Positions 38,425 to 48,211 of a stretch of DNA of 64,000 bases are shown piece after piece. The position numbers and the translations under genes were made by a program. The DNA comes from Jannaschia donghaensis. Its GTDB lineage: Bacteria > Pseudomonadota > Alphaproteobacteria > Rhodobacterales > Rhodobacteraceae. Within the stretch, counting starts at the first letter, position 1. Each line of letters starts with the position of its first letter. Under the pieces are notes generated by a model. It was not told where the DNA came from. It was given only the letters and a program-made list of their open reading frames with translations, and did no database searches. The stretch is taken from positions 622,247 through 686,246 of the forward strand of contig NZ_CXSU01000011.1 of assembly GCF_001403795.1 (NCBI RefSeq), in the 5' to 3' direction.

Positions 38425-38958
38425 ATGAAATTCACCAAGATCGCGCACCTGCTGGCGTCGGCCACCCTGGCCGCGGCGCTGGCGGTTCCGGCCGCCGCGC
38501 AGGACAGCTCCAACCGGGTCAATACGGAGACCGATTGGTCCATTTTCGTCGAGGATAACCCGACCCAGTGCTGGATCGTGAGCGCGCCAAAGTCGATCCG
38601 GAACACCCGCGATGGTCAGGAAGTACCTGCGCGGCGCGGGGACATCCGCCTGTTCGTCAGCTATTGGCCGGGCAACGACAAGAAAGGGGAGGTGTCGGCG
38701 ACCGGCGGCTATCCCTATGCCGACGGATCCACCGTCACGATCGAGATCGGGTCCGACCGATACGAGATGTTTACCGACGGCGAACTGGCCTGGGCTGCAT
38801 CGCCGACCGACGATGCCCGCATCATCGCCTCGATGAAGCGCGGATCGCAGGCCGTCGTTTCGGGCCGGTCGGGTCGCGGGACCCAGACGCAGGACACCTT
38901 CAGCCTGCTGGGGTTCACCGCCGCCGTCTCCGATGCCGAAAGCCGCTGCGGCGGCTGA
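38425..38958 (+). CDS. Invasion-associated locus B (IalB)-like secreted protein
   Basis: Predicted periplasmic protein of the IalB family, widespread in alphaproteobacteria with no settled function. 177 residues: a signal peptide (about 1-26, cleavage after AAA) and a domain with two cysteines that could pair, one in PTQCWIVS and one near the end (SRCGG). Family features are [14 protein letters not shown] and [18 protein letters not shown] short hairpin terminator follows the stop. Confidence 0.82.
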   Translation: MKFTKIAHLLASATLAAALAVPAAAQDSSNRVNTETDWSIFVEDNPTQCWIVSAPKSIRNTRDGQEVPARRGDIRLFVSYWPGNDKKGEVSATGGYPYADGSTVTIEIGSDRYEMFTDGELAWAASPTDDARIIASMKRGSQAVVSGRSGRGTQTQDTFSLLGFTAAVSDAESRCGG

Positions 38959-38976
38959 GGCGCGGGGCCACGCGCC
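38959..38976 (+). terminator. Hairpin after the IalB-like gene
   Basis: GGCGCG / CGCGCC arms with a 6-base loop begin immediately after the stop codon; a short T-containing stretch (CATTTGTGATTT) follows. Plausible terminator without a strict T-run. Confidence 0.45.
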
Positions 38977-39053
38977 CCATTTGTGATTTCGCGCGGGCGT
39001 CCCTATATGGGGTGCCCGTTCCACGTTCACCGCTCGCCCCCGGAGGCCCGCAC

Positions 39054-40232
39054 ATGCAAGCGCCCGTCACGCAGGACGTCCACACGATCCCGCGCAAATT
39101 GCCCGAGGGCGGCAAGCCGAATCTGATCGGCCTGACGCGACCCGCTTTGCACGATGCGCTGATTGCCGTCGGGATCCCGGAAAAGCAGGCGAAGATGCGC
39201 GTGGGGCAGCTATGGCAATGGTTGTATCACTGGGGCGTGCGCGATTTCGCGGCCATGACCAACCTGTCCAAGGACATTCGCGCCACCTTGGCCGAAAACT
39301 TCGTGATCGACCTGCCGCAGGTCATGACCCGTCAGGTGTCCGAAGATGGCACCCGCAAGTACCTCGTCCGCATCGCTGGCGGGCACGAGGTGGAGGTCGT
39401 CTATATTCCCGAGGAAGGGCGCGGCACGCTGTGCGTGTCCTCCCAGGTGGGTTGCACGCTGACCTGTTCGTTCTGCCACACGGGCACGCAGAAACTGGTC
39501 CGAAACCTGACGGCGGCGGAAATCATCGGTCAGATCATGCTGGCCCGCGACGACCTTGACGAATGGCCGGCGCAGGGCACCGGGACGGGCGACAAGGGTC
39601 CACGCCTGTTGTCGAATATCGTCCTGATGGGCATGGGTGAGCCGCTCTATAATTTCGAAAATGTGCGCGACGCCATGAAGATCGCGATGGACGGCGAAGG
39701 CATCGCGCTGGGCCGTCGCCGCATCACGCTGTCGACCTCGGGCGTCGTGCCCGAAATCGCCCGCACGGCGCAGGAAATCGGCTGCCTGCTGGCCGTCAGT
39801 TTTCACGCCACCACCGACGCCGTGCGCGATGTGCTGGTCCCGATCAATAAGCGGTGGAACATCGAGGCGCTGCTTGAGGTTCTGCGCGAATATCCCAAGG
39901 TCTCCAATTCCGAGCGGATCACCTTCGAGTACGTCATGCTCGACGGCGTGAACGACAGCGACGACGATGCCCATCGTCTGGTCGCGCTGTTGCAGGGGAT
40001 TCCGGCCAAGGTGAACCTGATCCCGTTCAACGAATGGCCCGGCGCGCCCTATACCCGGTCGTCGAACAATCGCATCCGCGCCTTCGCCACGATCCTGATT
40101 GAGGCGGGCTATGCCTCGCCGATCCGCACGCCGCGCGGCGAGGATATCATGGCTGCCTGCGGTCAGCTGAAATCGGCGACCGAGCGCGCGCGCAAATCCC
40201 GCGCGCAGATCGCCGCCGAAGCCGGGCTCTAG
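39054..40232 (+). CDS. rlmN: Dual-specificity 23S rRNA/tRNA methyltransferase RlmN (radical SAM)
   Basis: Methylates C2 of A2503 in 23S rRNA and A37 in some tRNAs. 392 residues. Radical SAM motif C134-x3-C138-x2-C141 (CTLTCSFC). C-terminal catalytic Cys in MAACGQL, and the RlmN box [15 protein letters not shown] precedes the ATG at about 39042. Convergent with serB across 17 bp. Confidence 0.96.
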   Translation: MQAPVTQDVHTIPRKLPEGGKPNLIGLTRPALHDALIAVGIPEKQAKMRVGQLWQWLYHWGVRDFAAMTNLSKDIRATLAENFVIDLPQVMTRQVSEDGTRKYLVRIAGGHEVEVVYIPEEGRGTLCVSSQVGCTLTCSFCHTGTQKLVRNLTAAEIIGQIMLARDDLDEWPAQGTGTGDKGPRLLSNIVLMGMGEPLYNFENVRDAMKIAMDGEGIALGRRRITLSTSGVVPEIARTAQEIGCLLAVSFHATTDAVRDVLVPINKRWNIEALLEVLREYPKVSNSERITFEYVMLDGVNDSDDDAHRLVALLQGIPAKVNLIPFNEWPGAPYTRSSNNRIRAFATILIEAGYASPIRTPRGEDIMAACGQLKSATERARKSRAQIAAEAGL

Positions 40233-40249
40233 CGGACCAACCGGACGCT

Positions 40250-41128
40250 CTAGACCGGTGTGAATTCTTCGCGGTGGTAGCCCTGCAGGTACAGCAGAGC
40301 CGTTAGATCGCCGTGGTTCACGCGCAGATCGGCCTGCGCCTGCACCGCAGGCTTCGCGTGCAAAGCCACGCCCATTCCCGCGCGCGTCAACATGCCAAGG
40401 TCGTTCGCCCCGTCGCCTACGGCGATCACGTCCGCAGCCGCGATGCCCATCTCAGCGGAGAAGTCCTTCAATGCGTCGACCTTGGCCTGCTTGCCCAGGA
40501 TCGGGTCGCCGGGTTTTCCCGTCAGCTTGCCATCCTTGACCAATAGCGTGTTCGCCCGGTTCCAATCGAAACCCAGCCGGTCTGCGATCGCCGAGGTGAA
40601 GGCCGTGAACCCGCCGGATACAAGCGCGGCGCGCGCCCCGTTCGCCTTCATCGTGGTCAGCAGGACAGGCCCGCCGGGCATGAGAGTGATCCGTTCGGCC
40701 AACACCTGGGCGATGACGTCGGCGTCCAGCCCGGCCAGCAGGCCGACCCGTTCCTTCAAGGCGCCCTCGAAATCGATTTCCCCGTTCATCGCGCGCGCTG
40801 TGATTGCGGCGACGCGGGTGCCGACCCCGGCCGCATCGGCCAATTCATCGATGCATTCCTGCTCGATCATCGTCGAATCCATGTCCGCGATCAGCAGCCG
40901 TTTGCGGCGCCCCTGCGCTGGCACGACATTCAGGTCTATACCCATCGCATCCATCTCGGCGCGCGTCGCGTTCAGCGTGTCGGGCAGGACGGCCAGGTCG
41001 AATTCCGCCGCGACGGCCCGGTCCAGCCAACGCGCGTCGCCCCCGCCCCAGCCATTGCGCAACGCTTCCACCAGCGGCAGTTCGATGATCGGGGCGGTGG
41101 ACGATGCGGACAACACGGCGGTGAACAT
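40250..41128 (-). CDS. serB: Phosphoserine phosphatase SerB
   Basis: Last step of serine synthesis: phosphoserine to serine. 292 residues: an N-terminal ACT-like region then a HAD domain with the phospho-aspartate motif [21 protein letters not shown] is HAD motif IV. The frame is open far upstream of 41128 but only as a shadow of the serC leader; the chosen ATG fits the family. Divergent from serC-serA, completing the pathway locally. Confidence 0.95.
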   Translation of the reverse strand: MFTAVLSASSTAPIIELPLVEALRNGWGGGDARWLDRAVAAEFDLAVLPDTLNATRAEMDAMGIDLNVVPAQGRRKRLLIADMDSTMIEQECIDELADAAGVGTRVAAITARAMNGEIDFEGALKERVGLLAGLDADVIAQVLAERITLMPGGPVLLTTMKANGARAALVSGGFTAFTSAIADRLGFDWNRANTLLVKDGKLTGKPGDPILGKQAKVDALKDFSAEMGIAAADVIAVGDGANDLGMLTRAGMGVALHAKPAVQAQADLRVNHGDLTALLYLQGYHREEFTPV

Positions 41129-41174
41129 CTGGTTTCCTTTCGGCAACGTCGCCGCGCCGGGCGCGACACTTTCA

Positions 41175-41260
41175 CGCCGATTAGCTCCATTATGCGCCTT
41201 GCGCGACCCCAAGCCGCCGAATAGCCACTGCGTCGGGACACCCATCCCCAACGATGGGCA
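41175..41260 (+). ncRNA. Candidate serC leader RNA (serC motif)
   Basis: The serC 5' region contains two stem-loops: GCGC-CTT-GCGC (41194-41204) and CCCATC-CCCAAC-GATGGG (41241-41258), the second ending 21 bp before the ATG. A structured leader called the serC motif is known upstream of serC in alphaproteobacteria, and the hairpin layout and the intervening AAGCCGCCGAATAGCC text fit my memory of it. No alignment was run. Boundaries are approximate. Confidence 0.5.
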
Positions 41261-41279
41261 TTTATCTGCAAGGATAGTC

Positions 41280-42413
41280 ATGACCGACTTGACCAAACCG
41301 GCTGCGCGGCCGGACAATCCGCGTTTTTCGTCCGGCCCCTGCGCCAAGCATCCGGGCTTCTCCCTGACAGATTTGTCCGACGCGCCGCTGGGCCGATCCC
41401 ACCGGGCCGCCCCGGGCAAGGCCAAGCTCAAGGCCGCGATCGACCGCACGCGCGCCGTTTTGGGCGTGCCCGACGACTACCGCATCGGCATCGTGCCCGC
41501 CTCCGACACCGGTGCCTATGAAATGGCGATGTGGACGATGCTGGGTGCACGCGCCGTCACGATGCTGGCTTGGGAATCCTTTGGGGCCGGCTGGGTCACC
41601 GATGTGGTCAAGCAATTGAAATTGGACGCCGACGTGCGCACCGCCGACTACGGCGCACTGCCCGATCTGACCATCGCGCCCGACCGCGACATCTGTTTCA
41701 CCTGGAACGGCACAACCTCGGGCGTGCGTGTGCCGAATGCCGACTGGATTTCCGACGATCGCACCGGCCTGACGCTCTGCGACGCGACCTCCGCCGCGTT
41801 CGCGATGGATTTGCCGTGGCCAAAGCTCGATGTGACGACATTCAGCTGGCAGAAGGTGCTGGGCGGGGAAGGCGCGCACGGCGTCCTTATCCTGTCGCCC
41901 CGCGCGGTCGAACGGCTCGAATCCTACACGCCGGCCTGGCCTCTGCCCAAGATTTTTCGCCTGACCAAGGGCGGGAAACTTATCGATGGGATATTCAAGG
42001 GCGAGACGATCAACACACCATCGATGATGGCGGTCGAGGATTACCTCGTGGCCCTGGACTGGGCCGAAGGTTTGGGCTTGTCCGGCCTTGTGGCCCGCGC
42101 CGACGAAAGCGCGCGCCATGTCTGGGACTTCGTTGAGACCCGCGACTGGATCGCGAATCTGGCCGACGACCCCGCGACACGGTCGACCACGTCCGTCTGC
42201 CTGAAGTTCACCGATGCGGATTTGCCCGACGATTTCGCCAAGCGTGTCGCAAAACGTCTGGATGCGGAAGGCGTGGCTTTAGACATTGCTAGCTACCGGG
42301 ACGCGCCGGCGGGCCTGCGCATCTGGTGTGGCTCCACGGTGGAGCCGTCGGACGTCGCAGCACTGCTGCCCTGGATCGAATGGGCGTACCACGCCGAACG
42401 CGCCGCCGCCTGA
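41280..42413 (+). CDS. serC: Phosphoserine aminotransferase SerC
   Basis: PLP enzyme converting 3-phosphohydroxypyruvate to phosphoserine (also used in pyridoxal phosphate synthesis). 377 residues, the longer alphaproteobacterial form. N-terminal [14 protein letters not shown] and the likely PLP lysine in [19 protein letters not shown] precedes the ATG. First gene of serC-serA, with a structured leader upstream. Confidence 0.95.
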   Translation: MTDLTKPAARPDNPRFSSGPCAKHPGFSLTDLSDAPLGRSHRAAPGKAKLKAAIDRTRAVLGVPDDYRIGIVPASDTGAYEMAMWTMLGARAVTMLAWESFGAGWVTDVVKQLKLDADVRTADYGALPDLTIAPDRDICFTWNGTTSGVRVPNADWISDDRTGLTLCDATSAAFAMDLPWPKLDVTTFSWQKVLGGEGAHGVLILSPRAVERLESYTPAWPLPKIFRLTKGGKLIDGIFKGETINTPSMMAVEDYLVALDWAEGLGLSGLVARADESARHVWDFVETRDWIANLADDPATRSTTSVCLKFTDADLPDDFAKRVAKRLDAEGVALDIASYRDAPAGLRIWCGSTVEPSDVAALLPWIEWAYHAERAAA

Positions 42414-42480
42414 CCCCACAGATATCGCTCGGCGGGGTTGCTCCGCCGTCCCAGACCATTTTTCACGAAGGAGCCTGAGC

Positions 42481-44073
42481 ATGGCCCCCAAAGTCCTGAT
42501 TTCCGACAAACTCTCCGACGCCGCCGTCCAGATCTTCCGTGATCGCGGCATCGACGTCACGTTCGAACCCGCCCTGGGCAAAGACAAGGACGCCCTGCTG
42601 GCCCGTATCGGCGAGTTCGACGGCCTCGCCATCCGGTCCGCGACGAAAGTCACCGAAAAGCTGTTGGAAGCGGCCCCCAATCTCAAGGTTATCGGTCGCG
42701 CCGGCATCGGCACCGACAATGTCGACAAGGATGCCGCGTCGAAGAAGGGCGTGATCGTGATGAACACGCCCTACGGCAACATGATCACGACGGCCGAACA
42801 CGCCATCGCGATGATGTTCGCCGTGGCCCGCCAGATTCCTGAGGCGAACGCCTCCACCCATGAAGGAAAATGGGAGAAATCCCGTTTTATGGGCGTCGAA
42901 CTTTCGGGCAAGACGCTTGGCGTGATCGGGGCCGGCAATATCGGCGGCATCGTCTGCGACCGTGCGCGGGGCCTCAAGATGAAGGTCGTCGCCTATGACC
43001 CCTTCCTGTCGGAAGAGCGGGCGATCAAACTGGGCATCGAGAAGGTAGAGTTGGACGACCTGCTGGCGCGCGCCGATTTCATCACCCTGCACGTCCCCTT
43101 TACCGATCAGACCAAGAATATCCTGTCGCGCGACAACATCGCCAAGACGAAGACAGGCGTCCGAATCGTGAACTGCGCCCGCGGGGGGCTGGTCGATGAA
43201 GACGCGTTGGCCGATGCGCTGAAATCCGGTCACGTCGCTGGCGCAGCCTTTGACGTTTTCGCGGTGGAGCCGGCGACGGAAAGCCCGCTGTTCAACCTGC
43301 CAAATGTCGTCGTAACGCCTCACCTTGGGGCCGCCACGACGGAAGCGCAGGAAAACGTCGCCCTGCAGGTCGCCGAACAGATGTCGGATTACCTGCTGAC
43401 CGGGGCTGTGACCAACGCGCTCAACATGCCGTCTGTCACGGCGGAGGAGGCCAAGGTGATGGGCCCCTGGATCAAGGTCGCCGAACATCTGGGGGCCTTC
43501 GTCGGCCAGATGACCGACGAGCCGATCAAGACGATCGAGATCATCTACAACGGCTCCGTCGCGTCCATGAACCTCGAGGCGCTCAACTGTTCTGCCATCG
43601 CCGGCGTGATGAAGGCGACGAACCCGGACGTGAACATGGTGTCGGCCCCGGTCGTGGCGCGCGAACGCGGGGTGGAAATCTCGACCACCCAGCAGGACAA
43701 GACGGGTGCCTTCGACGGCTACATCAAGCTGGTCGTAAAGACCGCAAAACGTGAACGTTCCGTCGCGGGCACGGTCTTCACCGACGGCAAACCGCGGTTC
43801 ATCCAGATCAAGGGCATCAACATCGACGCCGAGGTGGGTGCGCATATGCTCTACACCACCAACGAGGACGTACCGGGCATCATCGGAACGCTGGGAAACA
43901 CGATGGGCGAGAACGGCGTGAACATCGCCAACTTCACCTTGGGCCGGTCCGACCGGGGCAAGGATGCCATCGCGCTGCTTTATCTCGACGATCAACCCCC
44001 TGCGCCCGTTCTCGACAAACTGCGCGCGACGGGGATGTTCCAGAACGTCTCGCCCTTGCGGTTCAACGTCTGA
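42481..44073 (+). CDS. serA: D-3-phosphoglycerate dehydrogenase SerA
   Basis: First committed step of serine synthesis, oxidising 3-phosphoglycerate with NAD+. 530 residues: a long form with the catalytic/NAD-binding region ([16 protein letters not shown] as the NAD motif; [14 protein letters not shown] and [10 protein letters not shown] for the active site), an intervening domain (about 320-450) and a C-terminal ACT domain ([20 protein letters not shown]) for serine feedback. AAGGAGC lies about 8 bp before the ATG; the frame upstream is an overlap with serC. Followed by a terminator. Confidence 0.96.
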   Translation: MAPKVLISDKLSDAAVQIFRDRGIDVTFEPALGKDKDALLARIGEFDGLAIRSATKVTEKLLEAAPNLKVIGRAGIGTDNVDKDAASKKGVIVMNTPYGNMITTAEHAIAMMFAVARQIPEANASTHEGKWEKSRFMGVELSGKTLGVIGAGNIGGIVCDRARGLKMKVVAYDPFLSEERAIKLGIEKVELDDLLARADFITLHVPFTDQTKNILSRDNIAKTKTGVRIVNCARGGLVDEDALADALKSGHVAGAAFDVFAVEPATESPLFNLPNVVVTPHLGAATTEAQENVALQVAEQMSDYLLTGAVTNALNMPSVTAEEAKVMGPWIKVAEHLGAFVGQMTDEPIKTIEIIYNGSVASMNLEALNCSAIAGVMKATNPDVNMVSAPVVARERGVEISTTQQDKTGAFDGYIKLVVKTAKRERSVAGTVFTDGKPRFIQIKGINIDAEVGAHMLYTTNEDVPGIIGTLGNTMGENGVNIANFTLGRSDRGKDAIALLYLDDQPPAPVLDKLRATGMFQNVSPLRFNV

Positions 44074-44079
44074 GCGACT

Positions 44080-44112
44080 GGGGAAGCGCCGCGACGTCGG
44101 CCTTCCCCTTTT
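44080..44112 (+). terminator. Rho-independent terminator of serC-serA
   Basis: Stem GGGGAAG-C-GCCG paired with CGGC-CTTCCCC (one bulged C) and a 6-base loop, followed directly by TTTT. It starts 7 bp after the serA stop. Confidence 0.85.
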
Positions 44113-44193
44113 ACGCGTTTGCCCGGTAGCATCCTGCAAAGGGGGTCCGGGGGCCGGCCCCGGTTTCATCCGCCCCCGCAAACGGGGTCATCC

Positions 44194-45369
44194 ATGTCCG
44201 ACATCGTCATCCTTTCCGGTACGCGCACAGCCATCGGCACCTTCGGCGGACGTCTCGCGTCAATTCCGCCGATCGATCTTGCGGCGACGGTCGCGACGGC
44301 GGCGATCGAGCGGGCCGGCATCGACCCCGCGCAGATCGGCCACACAGTCTTCGGCAATGTGATCAATACGGAACCCCGCGATATGTACCTGTCGCGCGTC
44401 GCCGCGATAGATGCGGGGGTGCCGGAAACGGTGCCGGCGATGAACGTCAATCGGCTTTGCGGCTCGGGCGTTCAGGCAATCGTGTCAGGCACGCAGGCGC
44501 TGGCGCTGGGCGACGCGGATTTCGCATTGGTCGGCGGTGCCGAGAACATGTCGCGGTCCCCCTATATCCTGCCCGATGCGCGCTGGGGCTCGAAGATGGG
44601 CGATGCGCGCGGCCTCGACATGATGCTGGGCGCGCTCAACTGCCCCTTCGGGACCGGCCATATGGGCGTCACGGCCGAGAATGTCGCGGCCGAGCATGGG
44701 ATCACCCGCGCGGATCAGGATGCCTTTGCCCTGTCGTCGCAGGAACGGGCGGCGGCAGCCATCGCCGACGGACGCTTCGCCGCGCAGATCACGCCGATCA
44801 TGGTTCGGCAGAAACGCGATATGGTCGAATTCGCCACCGACGAGCATCCCAAGGCCACCACGGCCGAGGCGCTGGCCGGGTTGCGCACCGTGTTCCAGAA
44901 GGACGGTACTGTCACCGCCGGCAATGCGTCGGGCATCAATGACGGGGCGGCGGCGCTGGTTCTTGCCCGCGCCGATGCCGCCGAAAAGGCCGGCCTGACG
45001 CCCCGCGCGCGGATCCTGGGCTATGCCCATGCGGGCGTGCGGCCCGAGGTCATGGGGATCGGCCCCGTTCCAGCTGTGCGTGCCTTGTTGAAGCGGACGG
45101 GGCTGTCCATCGACGATTTCGACGTGACCGAATCGAACGAGGCCTTCGCGTCACAGGCCCTTGCTGTCACGCAGGACCTGGGCCTCGACCCCGCGCGGGT
45201 GAACCCGAACGGCGGGGCCATCGCGCTGGGTCACCCGGTGGGTGCCACAGGTGCGATCATCACGGTCAAAGCCCTTTACGAGCTGGAGCGGACGGGCGGA
45301 AAACGCGCCTTGATCACCATGTGCATCGGCGGTGGCCAAGGCATCGCCCTGGCGATCGAGCGGATCTGA
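44194..45369 (+). CDS. Acetyl-CoA acyltransferase (thiolase)
   Basis: Thiolase superfamily enzyme, probably degradative 3-ketoacyl-CoA thiolase. 391 residues. Nucleophile C89 in NRLCGSGVQA, catalytic His in GHPVGATGA and second Cys in TMCIGGGQG are all present. It begins with MSDIVILSGTRTAIGTFGG; the frame is open 25 codons upstream without conservation. A second thiolase gene lies 2.8 kb away, and this one converges with a gamma-glutamyltransferase-like gene. Confidence 0.92.
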   Translation: MSDIVILSGTRTAIGTFGGRLASIPPIDLAATVATAAIERAGIDPAQIGHTVFGNVINTEPRDMYLSRVAAIDAGVPETVPAMNVNRLCGSGVQAIVSGTQALALGDADFALVGGAENMSRSPYILPDARWGSKMGDARGLDMMLGALNCPFGTGHMGVTAENVAAEHGITRADQDAFALSSQERAAAAIADGRFAAQITPIMVRQKRDMVEFATDEHPKATTAEALAGLRTVFQKDGTVTAGNASGINDGAAALVLARADAAEKAGLTPRARILGYAHAGVRPEVMGIGPVPAVRALLKRTGLSIDDFDVTESNEAFASQALAVTQDLGLDPARVNPNGGAIALGHPVGATGAIITVKALYELERTGGKRALITMCIGGGQGIALAIERI

Positions 45370-45373
45370 CCGC

Positions 45374-46951
45374 TCAATACCCCAGGGCGCATCCGTCCTT
45401 TCGCGGGTCGGATGCGCCTTCGAGGTAGCCGCTTTCGTCGATGCGGATCGCCTGTGCGCCGCCGATGGCAGTGTCCGGTGTTCGTACGTCGTGGCCCATG
45501 GCATAAAGCTCCGCGCGCACGGTATCGGAATAGCCGCGCTCGACGTTCAGGACGCTGCCGTCGGCAAAACTGCGCGGCGCGTCGATGGCGGTTTGCGCAT
45601 CCATCCCGAAATCGACCATGTTCGACAGAAACCGCGAGTGACCGTTTGGTTGATAGGCACCGCCCATGACGCCGAAGGGCATCGTCACGCGTCCATCCTT
45701 GCGCAGCATTCCGGGGATGATCGTGTGCATCGGGCGTTTACCCGGCCCCATTTCGTTCGGGTGCCACCGGTCCAGGGTAAATCCGGCCCCGCGGTTTTGC
45801 ATCAGGATGCCGAATTTGTCGGATGCCATGCCGGACCCGAAACTGTGGAAAATCGAATAAATCAGCGAGACGGCCATACGGTCGCGGTCGACGACGGTGA
45901 TATAGATCGTGTCCTTGTGGATCGCTTCGGTCAGGGGGGCGGCTGCGGCCATGGCGCGCTTGGGATTGATCAGGGCGGCCAGCCGCCGCGCTGTTTCCAT
46001 GTCGAGCATATGGGCCAGGCGCGCGGTGTGGTCGGGGTCGGCCAGCAATCGGTTGCGTGCATCATAGGCCAGCTTCGCGGCCTCTGCTTCGATATGCGCG
46101 CGCTTCGCGCCCATGGGGTCCAGTCCGGCGATATCGAACTGGGCCAAAATGTTGTTCATCAGGATGGCCGTCGCGCCCTGACCGTTGGGCGGATGCTCGA
46201 CCAGTTCGACGCCCTTGTAGAGGCCGCTGATCGGATCGGTCCAATCGCTGGCGGTGAACGCAAAGTCCTCTTGCGTGTGAACTCCGCCGGCGGCGCGCAG
46301 CGTGGCAACCATGTCAGCGGCGACTTCGCCTTCATAGAACCCGGCGCGCCCGTCCTTTGCGATGCGGCGCAGTACCTCTGCCTGACCTGGCAGAGCCAGC
46401 CTGTGACCAACCTGCGGTGGCTTTCCATCGACCAGATACAGATCGCGCGCCGACCCCTGCAGCGTGTCCGCCGCCAGCGCCCAGTCCGATGCGACACGGG
46501 GGGCCACCGGTACGCCATCGTCGAAATAGGCGATTACGGGGGCGAGCGTATCCGCGATCCCTAATTTTCCGTGGGCGTCGGACAACGTGCAGAACGTATC
46601 GACGGCACCGGGAACGGTGACGGCGTGGGGCGAGGTCTCGGGGACGGTTTTCAGGCCCTGCGCCCGCAGTTTCTGCGCCGACGCCCCGGCCGGGGCGCGA
46701 CCCGACCCATTCAGCGCCAAGACATCCTCCGATCCGGCGGGTTTGAGCAAGACGAAGGCGTCGCCGCCAAGGCCGGTCATCTGCGGTTCGCATAGACCAA
46801 GGACCACCGCGCCTGCGATCGCCGCATCGACGGCGTTTCCGCCGCGTGCAAGCGTGTCGATCGCGATCTTTGCGCCTAGTGGATGCGACGTCGCGCACAT
46901 GCCGTTCGTGGACAGGACCGGGGACCGGCCGGGAAAGTGAAAGTCGCGCAT
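45374..46951 (-). CDS. Gamma-glutamyltransferase family protein
   Basis: Ntn-hydrolase of the gamma-glutamyltranspeptidase family. 525 residues, synthesised as a proenzyme; T348 in KDTIYITVVDRD is the expected autocleavage and catalytic threonine. GSGMASDKFGILMQN and MPFGVMGGAYQPNGHSR are conserved in this subgroup. There is no signal peptide, so it is likely cytoplasmic and may act on other gamma-glutamyl or acyl amides rather than on periplasmic glutathione. Ends 4 bp from the converging thiolase stop. Confidence 0.88.
   Translation of the reverse strand: MRDFHFPGRSPVLSTNGMCATSHPLGAKIAIDTLARGGNAVDAAIAGAVVLGLCEPQMTGLGGDAFVLLKPAGSEDVLALNGSGRAPAGASAQKLRAQGLKTVPETSPHAVTVPGAVDTFCTLSDAHGKLGIADTLAPVIAYFDDGVPVAPRVASDWALAADTLQGSARDLYLVDGKPPQVGHRLALPGQAEVLRRIAKDGRAGFYEGEVAADMVATLRAAGGVHTQEDFAFTASDWTDPISGLYKGVELVEHPPNGQGATAILMNNILAQFDIAGLDPMGAKRAHIEAEAAKLAYDARNRLLADPDHTARLAHMLDMETARRLAALINPKRAMAAAAPLTEAIHKDTIYITVVDRDRMAVSLIYSIFHSFGSGMASDKFGILMQNRGAGFTLDRWHPNEMGPGKRPMHTIIPGMLRKDGRVTMPFGVMGGAYQPNGHSRFLSNMVDFGMDAQTAIDAPRSFADGSVLNVERGYSDTVRAELYAMGHDVRTPDTAIGGAQAIRIDESGYLEGASDPRKDGCALGY
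45386..45418 (+). terminator. Hairpin just past the thiolase stop, inside the GGT gene end
   Basis: Perfect 10-bp arms GGCGCATCCG / CGGATGCGCC around a 13-base loop, 16 bp after the thiolase stop. It lies within the last codons of the converging gamma-glutamyltransferase gene, so it may terminate the thiolase message while coding on the other strand. No T-run follows. Confidence 0.4.
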
Positions 46952-47286
46952 TGATGTCCTCGGGCTTGGGTCGTGGCGGTCAGCCTAGGCCCCGATGGTT
47001 GTCGCGACAACGCGATTCGAATTGCCTGGACCGCCATGTGAACGGGATTTCAACGGGATGAAGGGTTCCGAAGGTGACGCGTCGAAGGTGAGGACAGGCG
47101 CAATCGCGTTTGAAAGTCTTCGAATTCGCTCAACGGAGAGAGCGCGCGCGGCGGCAAAACGAGTGCTGACACAGGCGACCAAGGACTAACTTCCCCATTG
47201 GAATGACATCGGATCGGTACAGGCACGATGGCCATCCTACCGGTCTTGCACGCTGTTGCACTGCAGTCGGCTGAATCGCTGATGTG
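46952..47286. other. 335-bp region without a clear gene
   Basis: Between the divergent-facing start of the gamma-glutamyltransferase gene and the end of the RsbW-like gene I see no convincing gene. It holds a perfect 14-bp palindrome, GTTGTCGCGACAAC (46998-47011), 47 bp upstream of the gamma-glutamyltransferase ATG, which could be a regulator site. A weak frame on the plus strand from about 47058 to 47189 (43 codons) has a poor ribosome site and no recognisable features. Confidence 0.6.
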
Positions 47287-47739
47287 TCAGGCGGTGGCGA
47301 GTGAAAAGCTGAGACGGTTCATCCCGCCGTCGCGTTCGTAAACCATATCGTCGACCAGCGTGTGAATGATGAACCAGCCGAAACCGCCTTCCGGCAGATC
47401 GTCGACCGTCTGCCCCATGTCCGGCAAGTTCGCCGCGCCAAGCAAGCCGGTGGGAAGCGCGCGGCCGCCATCTTCGGTCAGGATGTGCAGTCGGCCCCTG
47501 TCTGAGCTGACCACCAGCAGGATTTCCCCGTCGTGTTCAGGGACAGCATGTTCGGCGATGTTGTTGAGAATTTCGGCAAGGACCAGGCGGACGGTATCGC
47601 GCAATCCGTCGTCCAGGCCGTGTGTGGCGAATACGCCGTGCAGGGTGCTGAGTTGTTCGCTTATTTCGTCCGGACACGCCGGGAAGGACGTGTGGACGAT
47701 GCCGCCCGGGTCGTCCGCCTGGGGATCCGGGTATATCAT
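47287..47739 (-). CDS. RsbW/SpoIIAB-type serine kinase-like ATPase (anti-sigma factor type)
   Basis: Single HATPase_c_2 domain of the RsbW class, which in partner-switching systems phosphorylates an antagonist or sequesters a target. 150 residues. N-box EILNNIAEHA and the glycine-rich lid LPEGGFGWFIIHTLVDDM are present. The ATG overlaps the STAS gene stop by 4 bp, so the pair is co-translated. No phosphatase (RsbU) or sigma factor is beside it. The target is unknown and could be a sigma factor or an enzyme. Confidence 0.83.
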   Translation of the reverse strand: MIYPDPQADDPGGIVHTSFPACPDEISEQLSTLHGVFATHGLDDGLRDTVRLVLAEILNNIAEHAVPEHDGEILLVVSSDRGRLHILTEDGGRALPTGLLGAANLPDMGQTVDDLPEGGFGWFIIHTLVDDMVYERDGGMNRLSFSLATA

Positions 47740-48080
47740 GCCGCGTCTTGTCCTGCCCGGTCATCCGCGTCGGTCGGGGGATGGACGATGAACACACTGT
47801 CCATCCGCGTAAGCGCCAGCACTTTTCGGACCGCCCCGCCACAGTTGAGAAGCTCCAACTTACGGCCGCCGTCGAGCATTTTCATGATCGCGACGAGGGT
47901 GCCCAGACCGCTGCTGTCGAGGAATTCGACTTGGTGGAGATCGAGCAGGACACGACCGGATTCGTCTTGCACCAATTGCCGGGCGCGTTCCTTGAATGCC
48001 ATGGCCGAAGCCGCGTCTATGCGGGAGGCATCGACGGTGAGCACGACGGTTCCGTCATTCGGGTGGTGCGATGTGATCAT
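47736..48080 (-). CDS. STAS-domain anti-sigma factor antagonist
   Basis: 114-residue STAS domain of the SpoIIAA/RsbV class. The phospho-acceptor serine is expected in the motif EFLDSSGLGTLV. The ATG opens 131 bp from a divergent thiolase gene; its stop overlaps the RsbW-like gene by 4 bp. Together they form a minimal partner-switching pair in which unphosphorylated STAS would bind the kinase and free its target. Confidence 0.87.
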   Translation of the reverse strand: MITSHHPNDGTVVLTVDASRIDAASAMAFKERARQLVQDESGRVLLDLHQVEFLDSSGLGTLVAIMKMLDGGRKLELLNCGGAVRKVLALTRMDSVFIVHPPTDADDRAGQDAA

Positions 48081-48211
48081 GCGGCGTCCCTTGTCGTTTG
48101 GCAGGTTGCGATCCTTGCCGACCCGGTTGGCTGGCGTCCGGCTGTCCCGAATGGCAGGTTAGCGCTCTAGGTGTTACCGAACCGTAAATCTCAGCCCGTT
48201 GGAGAAATGCC

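Noticed and set aside
42430-42455. Small inverted repeat between serC and serA
   Set aside because: GGCGGGGTTGCTCCGCC can fold but has no T-run and lies in a 67 bp spacer of an operon; too weak to call a terminator.
47058-47189. 43-codon frame in the gene-free gap
   Set aside because: Weak ribosome site, no recognisable features and no neighbour support; left as a note only.
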